Shown piece by piece: positions 18,401 to 27,269 of a stretch of 64,000 bases of DNA. The translations under genes were made by a program, and so were the position numbers. The stretch is taken from assembly GCF_018390635.1 (NCBI RefSeq), contig NZ_JAHBGE010000007.1, forward strand, positions 56,536 to 120,535. The letters run 5' to 3'. Below the pieces are notes generated by a model, which saw only the letters and a program-made list of their open reading frames with translations, ran no database searches and was not told the origin of the DNA. The stretch's first letter is position 1, and the number at the start of each line of letters is the position of its first letter. This stretch comes from Ancylobacter lacus (lineage in GTDB: Bacteria > Pseudomonadota > Alphaproteobacteria > Rhizobiales > Xanthobacteraceae).

Positions 18401-19344
18401 GGCTCGACCACCCGCAGGATATCGGCGACGAGCGTGCGCCCGGTGCGTCCCTCACCGATGGCCGACCAGCTCGGTACCAGCCGGTGGGCCAGCGCGTCAG
18501 GCGCGAGAGCGATGACGTCTTCCGGCAGCACATAGTCACGCCCCCTGAGCCAGGCGCGCGCCTGAGCGGCCACGGCCAGCGCCAGCGTCCCACGCGGCGA
18601 GACGGGATGCTCCACCCATTGCGCAACCGCGCCGTCGGGCCGCGACGCCATGACCAGCCGGACGATGAAGTCCTTCAGCGCGGGCGCCAGATGCACCCGT
18701 GCGACCTCATCCTTCGCGACCAGAAGGGCGTCGGCCGAGAGCGGAAGGGCGACGAAGGCAGGGACTTCCATCCGCTCGGCAGAGACGAGATCAAGGATGG
18801 CGCGCTCCTGCTCCGCCCGCGGAAGGCCAAGCGAGAGATGGAGCAGGAACCGGTCCATCTGTGCTTCGGGAAGGGGAAAGGTTCCCTCGTGCTCGATCGG
18901 GTTCTGTGTGGCGACGACCATGAAAGGCTCGGGCAGAGGGCGGCTGACGCCGGCGCTCGTCACCTGGCCTTCGGCCATCGCCTCGAGCAGTGCCGACTGC
19001 ACCTTGGGCGGGGCACGGTTGATCTCGTCGACCAGCACCAGCGCGTGGAACAGGGGGCCGGGCACGAAATCGAAGCTGCCGCTCTCGGCGCGGAACACCT
19101 GCGTCCCCGTGAGGTCCGAGGGCAGCAGGTCCGGCGTGCACTGGATGCGCGCATGGCTGCCGGGAAGGTGAGCGGCGAGCCGCTTGACCGCGCGCGTCTT
19201 GGCAATGCCCGGAGGCCCCTCGATCAGCACATGGCCGCCGGCGAGAAGGGCGATCAGCAGCCGTTCCACCAGCTCTTCATGGCCTATCAGCCCGGCGGCG
19301 ACGGCGGCGCCGAGCTGCGCAACCGGATGGCTCATCTCGTTCAT
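18394..19344 (-). CDS. moxR: MoxR-family AAA+ ATPase
   Basis: 316 aa from MNEMSHP. The frame is open to a GTG at 19449 that overlaps the kinase stop (GTGA), so a 351-aa form is possible. Walker A is GPPGIAKT, Walker B is LVDEINRAPP, with the MoxR-specific RIQCTPDLLPSDLTG and EGTFPLPEAQMDRF (sensor 1 region). Known role: chaperone-like remodelling of VWA partners and metal/cofactor insertion into client enzymes. It is embedded in a nine-gene operon with its DUF58 and VWA partners. Confidence 0.92.
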   Translation of the reverse strand: MNEMSHPVAQLGAAVAAGLIGHEELVERLLIALLAGGHVLIEGPPGIAKTRAVKRLAAHLPGSHARIQCTPDLLPSDLTGTQVFRAESGSFDFVPGPLFHALVLVDEINRAPPKVQSALLEAMAEGQVTSAGVSRPLPEPFMVVATQNPIEHEGTFPLPEAQMDRFLLHLSLGLPRAEQERAILDLVSAERMEVPAFVALPLSADALLVAKDEVARVHLAPALKDFIVRLVMASRPDGAVAQWVEHPVSPRGTLALAVAAQARAWLRGRDYVLPEDVIALAPDALAHRLVPSWSAIGEGRTGRTLVADILRVVEPW

Positions 19345-19445
19345 GCGGAGGGCTTTCCGTGCCAGGGACTTCCAGGCGAGCATGGGATAGCCCGGCGTGG
19401 CCCGCCAGAGAGGGTTTCCCTCCCCATCCGGGAAGATCGCCCGGG

Positions 19446-20771
19446 TCACAGGGGCAGGCGGGCGACGGCGCGCATGCCATCCTCGGCCGGGACCAGCACA
19501 AAGCTGCCGCCGAGCGCGTCGACCCGTTCGCGGATGCCGAGCAGGCCGTAGCCGCTGTTGATCGCGCCGTCATGGCGGGGAGAGCCGTCATCGGCGGCGG
19601 TCAGCGTCAGGGCGTCGCCGACCTCGATGTGCAGGGCGATGTGGGTCGGGGTGCCGTGCCGGACAGCATTCGTCACGCATTCCTGCGCGATGCGGTAGAG
19701 GCTGAGCGCGAGGTCGTCCGGCACCGCTTCGACGGGGCCGGCGAGCTTCAGCTCGAAACGTACCGCGGGCATGCGCGCGCGCCAGTCGGCAACCATGCGC
19801 TCCAATGCCGGGCGCAGGCCCAGATCGTCGAGGTCCGGCGGTCGCAGCCGGGCCAGCTCGGCCCTGAGGCTGTCCATCATCTGGCCGGAAATCTCGGCAA
19901 TGCGAGCCCCGTCCTGCGCCGTGCTTTCGCCCGATTGGGCAATCACCGCCGCCATGGCGCGGGTTGCCGTGAGGCACTGGCCAAACTCGTCGTGCAGCTC
20001 GCGCGCCAGCGCCCGCCGCTCATTCTCCTGCACCGAGAAGAGCCGCCGCGTCAGCTCGGCACGCGCCGCCTGCGCCTCCTGCAGCACAGCCGCCGTTTCG
20101 TTCAAGGCGCGACTCAGCCGGTCGAATTCCGCCACCCGCAGATGCGGCAGGCGGGCACTGAAGTCGCCGCGCTGCAGCCGCTCGATGCCGCGCAACAACA
20201 GGCCGAACGGCGCCAGCAGGCGGATCATGAGCAGGCCGGTCAGCACCGCGCCGCCTATGGCCATCCCGACGGCCACCCGCATCAGGTCGCCCGTGCGGGC
20301 CCAGGCACGGGTGACGATGACGCCGGGATCGGCAATGGCAGTCACATAGGCGTCCGAGACGTAGCGGGTGCGCACCGGCACGGCGACCGGCACGGGCACC
20401 AGGCCGACGCGATCCGCCAGCCAGACGAACCAGGCTGGCGGCGTGGCTGCCGCCAGATACGGTCCGCAGCGTCGCTGTATCGGCTGGTCGCGGGGCCCCA
20501 GTTCGACGCAGATGCCCGGGGCGATCAAGCTCCAGGCCGGAAACTGCTGCCAGTCGCGGAAAACCGGCGTCGGTGCCACGCCGCCGAAGGCCAGCCCTTC
20601 GAAGCTGGGCCGGGCGGCGATGGCGTCGGAAACGAGGCTGGCCGTCGTCTGTGCGTCGCGACGCGCGGCGCTCGCCGTGTCCCACAACACCCACCCCGCG
20701 GCGACGAGGACGGTGAGCAGCCCCGCGGCCAGCACCCGCATGACGAGCTGCGGGAGAAGGCCGCGCATCAC
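19446..20771 (-). CDS. NarL-type membrane histidine kinase
   Basis: 441 aa. Two transmembrane helices (about 11-31 and 165-185) bracket a periplasmic sensor domain. A HAMP segment (about 188-240) follows, then a HisKA_3 dimerisation domain with His260 in ALARELHDEFGQ, and an HATPase with N-box AQECVTNAVRHG and GYGLLGIRERV. It should phosphorylate the response regulator encoded immediately upstream, whose stop codon it overlaps by 4 nt. The pair resembles the two-component regulators linked to methanol-oxidation genes, but the signal is unknown. Confidence 0.85.
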   Translation of the reverse strand: MMRGLLPQLVMRVLAAGLLTVLVAAGWVLWDTASAARRDAQTTASLVSDAIAARPSFEGLAFGGVAPTPVFRDWQQFPAWSLIAPGICVELGPRDQPIQRRCGPYLAAATPPAWFVWLADRVGLVPVPVAVPVRTRYVSDAYVTAIADPGVIVTRAWARTGDLMRVAVGMAIGGAVLTGLLMIRLLAPFGLLLRGIERLQRGDFSARLPHLRVAEFDRLSRALNETAAVLQEAQAARAELTRRLFSVQENERRALARELHDEFGQCLTATRAMAAVIAQSGESTAQDGARIAEISGQMMDSLRAELARLRPPDLDDLGLRPALERMVADWRARMPAVRFELKLAGPVEAVPDDLALSLYRIAQECVTNAVRHGTPTHIALHIEVGDALTLTAADDGSPRHDGAINSGYGLLGIRERVDALGGSFVLVPAEDGMRAVARLPL

Positions 20772-21403
20772 AGCACGGGTACAAGGCCGGCGCGCTGCGC
20801 CTTGAGCACCAGATCGGCATCGCCCGACGCGCCGAGCTTGGCACGAATGTGCGACAGGTTGTTCTGGACCGTCTTGGACGAGAGGTTGAGGTCGCGGGCG
20901 ATGGCCCGCCCATTCATGCCCCGCATCAGCATCAGAAGAATATCACGCTCACGCGGGGTGAGGCCGGCGGTCGGGTCGTCCTCGACCACCGTGCGCGCGA
21001 ATTCCTGTGCCACGTCCGTGGAAAGGGCGCGCCTCCCGCCCATCACCGTCGCGATGGCGCGGACGAGTTCGTCCGGCGGGCTGGACTTCGAGACGAAGCC
21101 GCGCGCGCCGGCAGCCATGGCCTTCTGAGCGAAGACGGCCCCCTGATGCATCGAAACGATGATGATCCGCGCCTGGGGGTCGTCGGCGAGAATCGACTCC
21201 ACCGCTGGAAAGCCTCCCCCGCCCGGCATGGAGAGATCCATCAGCACGATGTCCGGCCGGTGCTCGGAGAAAGCGGTCCGCGCCGCATCGCCATCGCCGG
21301 CCTCGGTCACCACCGATAGCCCCGGCTGGCGTCCGAGCAGGCGGCGATAGCCCTCGCGCACAATCGGATGATCGTCGACCAAGAGAATTCGGATGAGGCC
21401 CAT
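20768..21403 (-). CDS. LuxR/NarL-type response regulator
   Basis: 211 aa. The receiver domain has the acidic pair D10/D11 and phospho-acceptor Asp56 in DIVLMDLSMPGGGG, with Lys in SKSSPP. The C-terminal LuxR HTH (about residues 145-205) contains LTPRERDILLMLMRGMNGRAIARDL. First gene of the MoxR/VWA cluster, coupled to its kinase, so it probably autoregulates this operon and further targets elsewhere. No clear promoter could be picked in the GC-rich upstream sequence. Confidence 0.87.
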   Translation of the reverse strand: MGLIRILLVDDHPIVREGYRRLLGRQPGLSVVTEAGDGDAARTAFSEHRPDIVLMDLSMPGGGGFPAVESILADDPQARIIIVSMHQGAVFAQKAMAAGARGFVSKSSPPDELVRAIATVMGGRRALSTDVAQEFARTVVEDDPTAGLTPRERDILLMLMRGMNGRAIARDLNLSSKTVQNNLSHIRAKLGASGDADLVLKAQRAGLVPVL

Positions 21404-21784
21404 GGGCGAACGATAGCGCGGGCGGCCCGGCCGACCAATAGCCGCGCCGCCTGCCGCGTACCCGAGTGGCCCCTTGCCCGCGCCGTGGACAATACGCCAT
21501 TGCCGCAGCAGGAACCGCCGACGGCCAGACCGGCACGCCGGTCGGCCCCGGGCGACGTTACACTCCCGAGGCCTACGTCCTTCCGATCAAACACGATGTC
21601 CGCCGGGCGCTGTTGCCGGAATGGCCCGAACCGCCGCAGGTGAACCCGTTCCGAACCTCGGCCGGCGCGCGGGGCAGCACGGCACGGCCTCTGCGGTGGT
21701 CGGGAAATCGACGCTCCTCGGAAGCAGGGGCTGAACCGGTCCCTCGATCATGCCCGGCGACCTGCTCCGGCGAGCCCCCCGGTG

Positions 21785-21955
21785 CAGAGCCCACGGCCCC
21801 ACCGCGACGACGATCGCCAGCGCCCACAAAATGAGCGAGATAGGGCTCTGGAACAGGATGCTGGGTTCGCCGCCACCAATTGCCAGCGCGTTGCGCAGGT
21901 TCACCGCCATCACCTTGCCGAGCACGAAGCCGAGGATGATCGGCTTCGGACTGGC
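21785..21955 (-). pseudogene. Remnant of TctA-type tricarboxylate transporter C-terminus
   Basis: A 57-codon stretch on the minus strand (PKPIILGFVLGKVMAVNL, then NALAIGGGEPSILFQSPIS and a hydrophobic helix) looks like the conserved end of a TctA large membrane subunit. No start, no upstream ten-helix body and no TctB/TctC neighbours are present, so this is a decayed fragment. 21404-21784 next to it holds no recognisable gene. Confidence 0.6.
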
Positions 21956-22375
21956 GAACTTCTTCGGCACGCCGGCGGCTGGCACGCTGATCGAGCGTAG
22001 CCTGAAAGCGGCTCTGCTCGGCACCCCGCTGCTGATGGCAGCGCTGGGTCTCGCCCTCGTCACTCTTCAGGCGGATCCAGCGGTGCATACCCTGCTGTTC
22101 GCCCTCTGGGGTTTTGCCTTCGGCGGCGTTCCGGTCGCATGGTCAAGCTGGCGCACCCGCGCGGTGCCGGACCAGACCGAGACCGCCGGCGGCCTGTTCG
22201 GCGCGTCCGTCCCGTTGGCGATCTCGGTAGGAGCGGCCGGTGGCGGTGCGATCCTCGCGGTCGATGGGGTGACCGGCACCTTTGCCGCCGCCTGCCTGCT
22301 TCTGGTGGTCGCCGCGCTGATCGTCCTGCTCGGCGTGCGCACGCTGCCGGGCGAGGTCGCGCAGCCGCGCTGCAC
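21954..22375 (+). pseudogene. Remnant of MFS efflux transporter (C-terminal third)
   Basis: Plus-strand frame with NFFGTPAAGTLIERSLKAAL, three further helices and a GGLFGASVPLAISVGAAGGG segment. This is typical of the last four to five helices of arabinose-efflux-type MFS permeases. The N-terminal two thirds and a start codon are missing, and the frame runs past the expected stop. It abuts the TctA remnant on the other strand at about 21955, marking a recombination or deletion junction. 22376-22576 shows nothing further. Confidence 0.6.
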
Positions 22376-22576
22376 TAGATGCATGATGCGGTCGCCGAAG
22401 GGCGCGCCCGAGGCAGCCCGGCTTCGCCCGAGGCAGCCGGGAGTTCGGGATGGTCGATCACGGCAAGCGGGTTGGCAACAGACCACCCGGTCGATCGTCA
22501 TCTCCCCCGTCGAAGGCGGGCGAAACTCCAGACTTGCCGACACCGCCTGCCGAGGGGTCGGTCCGACACGCCGGAG

Positions 22577-22759
22577 TCAGTTCGCAGGCTTGAACTGGGC
22601 AACGCCAAAATCCTTCTTCTCCGCGATAAAGCGGGCGGCGAGGACGAAGGCGCCCATGGTGAACTCGCGGCCGTGCTCGGCGATCATCCGCTCGGCAAGG
22701 GCGGCGATTTCCTCGAAGAACCTGTCCTTGCTTTCGGCGGTCGTGTCGGGCGACGTCAT
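22577..22759 (-). CDS. Small conserved-looking protein, 60 aa
   Basis: Short helical protein: acidic N-terminus (MTSPDTTAESKDRFFEE), then a long amphipathic helix (IAALAERMIAEHGREFTMGAF) and a Lys/Phe-rich end (EKKDFGVAQFKPAN). No signal peptide. It overlaps the stop of the WD40 gene by 4 nt (start 22759, stop 22756), so it is made with it. I do not recognise the family. Confidence 0.65.
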   Translation of the reverse strand: MTSPDTTAESKDRFFEEIAALAERMIAEHGREFTMGAFVLAARFIAEKKDFGVAQFKPAN

Positions 22760-23895
22760 GCTGTCCTCCTGTCGATCTGTTTGAACATGTGCGCGGGCAG
22801 GTCGATCACCCCCGCCCAGCCTTTAGCCGTGTGAAAGGCGAGGTGCTCGCCGTCGGACGACCAGCCGAGGTCGCGCAGGCCGCCCGGCGCCGGGGCGCGG
22901 ACGACCAGTTCGTCGCGATGGCCGAGGGCCATGACCACGATCATGCCGTTCTCATAGCCGGCAGCGACGAGCGGCAACTGGGGATTCAGCCGCGCCGCCT
23001 CGACCGCGACGAAACCGGAACGGCCGGTCTCGAGGGTCCTGGGCCGCGCGCCGCCCTCCCCCATCGTCCAGACGATGGCGCGGAAGGCGCCGCCGGTGAC
23101 GAGGTGCCGGGAATCGGCGCTCCAGTCGAGCGTGCGCACCGGCGCGGGATAGTCCGGCAGCCGGAGCACGCGCCGGTCCGCCGTACCGATCAGGGCGATG
23201 CCGCCATCGAGCAAGCCCGCCGCCAGCCGGCGGCCGTCCGGCGACCAGGACAGGGCCTCGACCGGCCCGACCTCGATCTCGAACCGCTCGCCGGCCGTGT
23301 CGTGCACGTCGACGATGGACAGGCTCGCCTCGAAGCCGAGCGCCACCCTTCCGCTGTCGGGCGAGGGCGCGACCACCCGCGCGATGCCCTCATAGCGCGC
23401 CATTACCCGCGCCGTGTCGCCATCGGGATCGTGGCGCGCGACGCTGCCGCCCGCCGCGACCCAGGCGGTGCCGTCGCCCGCAGCGGAGGGCGCTATGGCG
23501 TCGACCCCCGTGCTGCCGCGTTCGACCACCACCCGCGGCGCGCCATCGGCCGCGACGCGCACCAGCCGTCCGTTGGCATCGCCAACCAGGAAACCTGACG
23601 GACCGAAGGCCGCCAGACGCAACGGCCCCTCGCCCACCGAGAGCCTTGTCGGCGCCGCCACCGGGCGGGCGCGCGGGGAGATCGTGGAGCGGCCGTTCTC
23701 GATCGACATGCGCCAGCGCGTTCCAGCCGCTTCAGGATCGTCCATCGAGACGAGGGCGAGCGTGCCGTCCGCCAGCGCGAAGGCAAGGCTGGCGCCATCC
23801 CGGGCGAAAGCGCCGGCGTGCACCTCCACCTCCAGACCCCATTGCCGCGCCAGCAGTGCGAAGAGTGGCGATGCCTCGGCTTCCGTCGTGCTCAT
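22756..23895 (-). CDS. WD40-like beta-propeller protein
   Basis: 379 aa, no signal peptide. Repeated blades of about 40 residues can be picked out by phrases such as LSWSPDGRRLAAGLLDGGIALI, LDWSADSRHLVTGGAFRAIVW and LGWSSDGEHLAFHTAKGWAGVID. This suggests a seven-bladed cytoplasmic propeller acting as a protein-interaction platform. It sits between two small genes in a three-gene minus-strand unit. No enzymatic motif is visible and the partner is unknown. Confidence 0.75.
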   Translation of the reverse strand: MSTTEAEASPLFALLARQWGLEVEVHAGAFARDGASLAFALADGTLALVSMDDPEAAGTRWRMSIENGRSTISPRARPVAAPTRLSVGEGPLRLAAFGPSGFLVGDANGRLVRVAADGAPRVVVERGSTGVDAIAPSAAGDGTAWVAAGGSVARHDPDGDTARVMARYEGIARVVAPSPDSGRVALGFEASLSIVDVHDTAGERFEIEVGPVEALSWSPDGRRLAAGLLDGGIALIGTADRRVLRLPDYPAPVRTLDWSADSRHLVTGGAFRAIVWTMGEGGARPRTLETGRSGFVAVEAARLNPQLPLVAAGYENGMIVVMALGHRDELVVRAPAPGGLRDLGWSSDGEHLAFHTAKGWAGVIDLPAHMFKQIDRRTA

Positions 23896-23931
23896 TGCTT
23901 GTGCTCCCTTGGCGATGCCCGGCCAACCGGC

Positions 23932-24270
23932 TCAGCTTGCGCTGATCCGGCGGTCCACGGCGTCGAGCCGCCTATGCCATTCCATGAGTTCGCTATCGTC
24001 CTCGGCGAGCCGAGCTTCGGCCGTGTCGCGCTGCGCGCGGGCGCGTTCGAGACGGTCCGCCACGGCCGCCATATCCCCGGCCTGCGACAGGTCGCGCTCG
24101 CACAGCATCACCTCCAGTTCGAAGCCGCTGAAGATCTGCCGGTTCTGGAGCTGGCGCGCATTCAGGCGAGCGATCTCCTGCACGATCTCCAGGCGCTCTC
24201 CGAGCAGGGAGCGCAGTTGTTGCGAGTCCGTCACCACGCCCCCTCCGCCCGATGCCGACCGGCTGGACAT
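23932..24270 (-). CDS. Small coiled-coil protein, 112 aa
   Basis: After a Ser/Gly-rich N-terminus the rest is almost entirely heptad-like helix (RLEIVQEIARLNARQLQNRQ, then ERARAQRDTAEARLAEDDSEL). Start at ATG 24270 has a weak AGGG; an in-frame GTG at 24234 sits behind GGAGGGGGC and may be the true start. It is first of the unit with the WD40 gene, 36 nt upstream. Not recognised. Confidence 0.55.
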   Translation of the reverse strand: MSSRSASGGGGVVTDSQQLRSLLGERLEIVQEIARLNARQLQNRQIFSGFELEVMLCERDLSQAGDMAAVADRLERARAQRDTAEARLAEDDSELMEWHRRLDAVDRRISAS

Positions 24271-24291
24271 GGCACCCTGTCGGACCGGATA

Positions 24292-24597
24292 ATGCCGCCC
24301 CGCTTATCCATGATGATGGCCGCCATGTTCGACATCGTCGGCAAGCCACTCTTCGCCGCACTCGCCACCTGCGCCGACCACCAGCTCGGCAGCGGCCATG
24401 CCTGCACGAAGGCGCTGCGGCAAGCGGCCGCGAGCGGTGCGCGTGAGGACGTCGCCATCGCCGAGGACGCGCTGAGGGCACTGCCGGACGAGGCGCGCGA
24501 GGCGCTGATGGCCGCCGGGCACAGGGTCCTGCGGGAGAACCCGGCCAGCCTGTTGGGGGTGCTCGACGCCATGGGGCCGCGCGGCAAGCTGCATTGA
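24292..24597 (+). CDS. Small Ala-rich helical protein, about 90-101 aa
   Basis: The only plus-strand gene in this cluster. Possible starts are ATG 24292, 24310 or 24325; MFDIVGKPLFAAL after the last is the most protein-like beginning. It shows alternating hydrophobic helices (EDVAIAEDALRALPDEAREALM) and Cys residues in ATCADHQLGSGHACTKAL. The opposite frame is low-complexity and less convincing. It starts about 20-40 bp from the divergent coiled-coil gene and converges on the next gene within 12 bp. Function unknown. Confidence 0.5.
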   Translation: MPPRLSMMMAAMFDIVGKPLFAALATCADHQLGSGHACTKALRQAAASGAREDVAIAEDALRALPDEAREALMAAGHRVLRENPASLLGVLDAMGPRGKLH

Positions 24598-24609
24598 ACC
24601 CCTGCGATC

Positions 24610-25077
24610 CTAGCCATCGGCGCCTCCTGCGGCGTCCGGCCGATGGGCGTCGACTTCGGCGAGGATGTCGTTCAGGCCGCCGAGGCCGGACATGAAATGC
24701 AGCTCGGCGCTCTCGATATAGCCGCGCAGGCTGTCCCAGACATCGGCCCGCAGCAGATGGGTGGCGTCCCCGCCGAACCGCTCGAACGCCTTGAGATCCA
24801 TCTGGTGCGACAGGGCCATCCCGTTCACCACGAAGTCGGTGAGCTCGCGGCCATGCGTCTCGATGAACAGCCGTAGCAGCGGATGATCGCCATAGCGCAC
24901 GCCATTGGATTCCAGCGAACGCTCGATGAAGCCCAGGAAGTGACGCGAGAGCAGGTCGAGGCTCTCCCCGCGGATGCGCAGCGTGAAGACCACGTCCCGC
25001 TCCGCCTTGTCGAGAATGGTCGAGGCAAGCTCCGTCGAGCGGGGCACGCCGCCGGGGCTATAGGGTCGTTTTGTCAT
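24610..25077 (-). CDS. Uncharacterised helical protein, 155 aa
   Basis: Start chosen at MTKRPYSPG, 43 nt after the regulator stop; the frame extends further upstream without support. Predicted all-helical and soluble, with GGVPRSTELASTILDKAERD near the N-terminus and a C-terminal SAELHFMSGLGGLNDILAEVD. It follows the enhancer-binding protein gene on the same strand and may be cotranscribed. I cannot name a family. Confidence 0.6.
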   Translation of the reverse strand: MTKRPYSPGGVPRSTELASTILDKAERDVVFTLRIRGESLDLLSRHFLGFIERSLESNGVRYGDHPLLRLFIETHGRELTDFVVNGMALSHQMDLKAFERFGGDATHLLRADVWDSLRGYIESAELHFMSGLGGLNDILAEVDAHRPDAAGGADG

Positions 25078-25120
25078 CTGATCCGCCCCCCTCGGTTCCA
25101 TCCGCCTTCCACAGCCACGG

Positions 25121-27196
25121 CTAGTGCCTCGCCCGGTATTGCTGGAGCTTGCGATAGAGCGTGCTGCGCGAGATACCCAGCCGATCGGCGGCGACCGAGG
25201 TGTTGCCACCCGAGGCGGCGAGCGTGCGCTCGATCAGCCGTCGCTCGGCATCGTCGATCCGTGCGACCTCGTCGTCGCCATCGCCCGTTCCCGCCGGACC
25301 GCCCCCCGGATCATGCAGACGCACGGCGTCTTCGACGAAATCTTCCGGCAGATCGTGAAGCTCCACGGTACGGTCGACCGCCATCAGCGACATCGACTCG
25401 ACCAGGTTGCGGAGTTCCCGGACATTGCCCGGCCACTCATAGCGCTCCAGCAGATCGAGCACCGCCGACCGAAAGCGCAGCGGCTCGGTCCCGTGGGCGT
25501 CAGCGATCTGCCGGTTGAAATGGTGGATCAGCAGGCCGATGTCGCCATGGCGGTTGCGCAACGGGGGAATGGTGATCTTCACGGCGCCGATGCGAAAATA
25601 GAGATCCTTGCGGAAACGTCCCTCCGCCGCCTCTGCCTTGAGGTTGCGGTTGGTCGAGGCGACGAGCCGCACATTGATCGGCCGCGGCCGGCCCTCGCCA
25701 AGACGGTACACCGCGCTCTCCTCGAGAATGCGCAACAGATAGGGCTGGAGATCGAGCGGCATCTCGCCGATCTCGTCGAGGCTGAGGACCCCGCCATCGG
25801 CGATCTCGAAACGGCCGGCCCGTCCCTCGCGGGTGGCGCCGGTGAAGGCGCCCGGGGCGTGACCGAACAGTTCACCGCCCAGCAATTCCCTGGACACCGC
25901 ACCGCAGTTGAAGGTGACGAAAGGCTCCTTGCCGGTGTGAAGCCCGGCCGCGTGGATGAGCTTGGCGAACAGCTCCTTGCCCACGCCGGTTTCGCCCTCC
26001 AGCAGGATCGTGCTTCGCCCCTGCGCCGCCCGCTCGGCCCGCTCGACCGCCTCGAGCAGCACGGCGCTCTCGCCGATGATGGCCTTCCGCGCCGCCGTCC
26101 GTGCGAGCCGCGCCGCACCCGCGCTCGCCCGAACCGCCGGCGCCGGGTGACCGGCCGGCCCCAGCAGCAGGACGGCGCCCGAGAAGGTGCCGTCCTGCAC
26201 CAGGGGCTCCATGCGCCGGGTATCTATGCCCGGAACGTCCGCGATATTGTCGGGCCAGGTGCCGCCCTTGAAGTCCACCAGCTGCTCGCCGAGCCGCAGC
26301 TCGCCGCCGGGATTGATCTGTCTCCAGCGTGCCGCGGCCATGTCACTGTGGTGGACCACCCGGCCGTGGCGGTCGAGGATGACATAGCCATCGCCGCGCC
26401 CGGCCCCTTGCAGCCGCGACAGGCAGAGTTCGAGCAGGTGCATGCGCTCGATCCGCAGCTGGTCGGCGAGGGCGAGCTCGATATGGCTCGCCGCCATGAC
26501 GCCCAGCGCGATGTTGTGGCGCCGGAAGATGTCCTGCGGACCCGAGAAATCGACGACGCCGATCACGCTGCCGTCGAGCGGGTTGCGGATCGGGGCGCCG
26601 ATGCAGGTCCAGGACTTCACGCCTTCGCAGAAATGCTCGGCCGCGCGCACATAGACCGGCTTGCCGGTCACCAGCGCAGTGCCGATGCCGTTGGTGCCGG
26701 TGACGGTCTCGCCCCAGTTGGCGCCGATCTCCAGACGTATGTCGTGGGCGGCGTCGACGATATGGGGATCGCCAGCGGTGTCGATGATGACGCCGCGGTT
26801 GTCGGTGACGACCACCATGGTCGCAGTCTCGCCGAGTATGTCGGCGAGACGTTCGAAGGTCTTCCCCGCCGCCTGCAGCAGGCCGCCGTGGTGGCGCCGC
26901 AGCCCGTCCACCTCGTCGGGAGAGACGATGAAATCGCTGCCGCGCCCACGCGGGTCGACGCCCGATACGGCGCTGCGCTGCCAGGACCGTTCGATGACAC
27001 CGCGGACCAGCCCGCCGGGCGCGACCGCCCGCCCCCTGTCGAGAAAACTTTCCCAGGCCTTCATCGTCGCCGAGGCGTCGTAGGCGGCTCCGTCGGCGGC
27101 GTAGTCGGCCGCCTCCTCCCCCTCTTTCGGACGGGAGAGAAGGGCGGGCGAACGGCGCTCAAGCGGCGGCTTGCTCATAGGCGCTTCCGTCTGCAT
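25121..27196 (-). CDS. AcoR/MimR-type sigma-54 enhancer-binding protein
   Basis: 691 aa. The N-terminal half has a GAF-type sensor region (about 115-245; GANWGETVTGTNGIGTAL is typical of AcoR). The central AAA+ domain has Walker A GETGVGKE (401-408), an intact sigma-54 contact loop GAFTGA (449-454) and GGVLSLDEIGEM. The C-terminal Fis-type HTH is AADRLGISRSTLYRKLQQY. It should activate -24/-12 promoters, most plausibly the one in front of the monooxygenase gene at 33369, as MimR does in mycobacterial mim clusters. The gene lies downstream of the operon it would control, transcribed in the same direction. Confidence 0.9.
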   Translation of the reverse strand: MQTEAPMSKPPLERRSPALLSRPKEGEEAADYAADGAAYDASATMKAWESFLDRGRAVAPGGLVRGVIERSWQRSAVSGVDPRGRGSDFIVSPDEVDGLRRHHGGLLQAAGKTFERLADILGETATMVVVTDNRGVIIDTAGDPHIVDAAHDIRLEIGANWGETVTGTNGIGTALVTGKPVYVRAAEHFCEGVKSWTCIGAPIRNPLDGSVIGVVDFSGPQDIFRRHNIALGVMAASHIELALADQLRIERMHLLELCLSRLQGAGRGDGYVILDRHGRVVHHSDMAAARWRQINPGGELRLGEQLVDFKGGTWPDNIADVPGIDTRRMEPLVQDGTFSGAVLLLGPAGHPAPAVRASAGAARLARTAARKAIIGESAVLLEAVERAERAAQGRSTILLEGETGVGKELFAKLIHAAGLHTGKEPFVTFNCGAVSRELLGGELFGHAPGAFTGATREGRAGRFEIADGGVLSLDEIGEMPLDLQPYLLRILEESAVYRLGEGRPRPINVRLVASTNRNLKAEAAEGRFRKDLYFRIGAVKITIPPLRNRHGDIGLLIHHFNRQIADAHGTEPLRFRSAVLDLLERYEWPGNVRELRNLVESMSLMAVDRTVELHDLPEDFVEDAVRLHDPGGGPAGTGDGDDEVARIDDAERRLIERTLAASGGNTSVAADRLGISRSTLYRKLQQYRARH

Positions 27197-27269
27197 CCCG
27201 ATGCCCCGTAACCGCGCCCAGAGTGATATGCGCGCGCGAAAGACCGCGAAGCGTACCCGCGGGGGTCAC

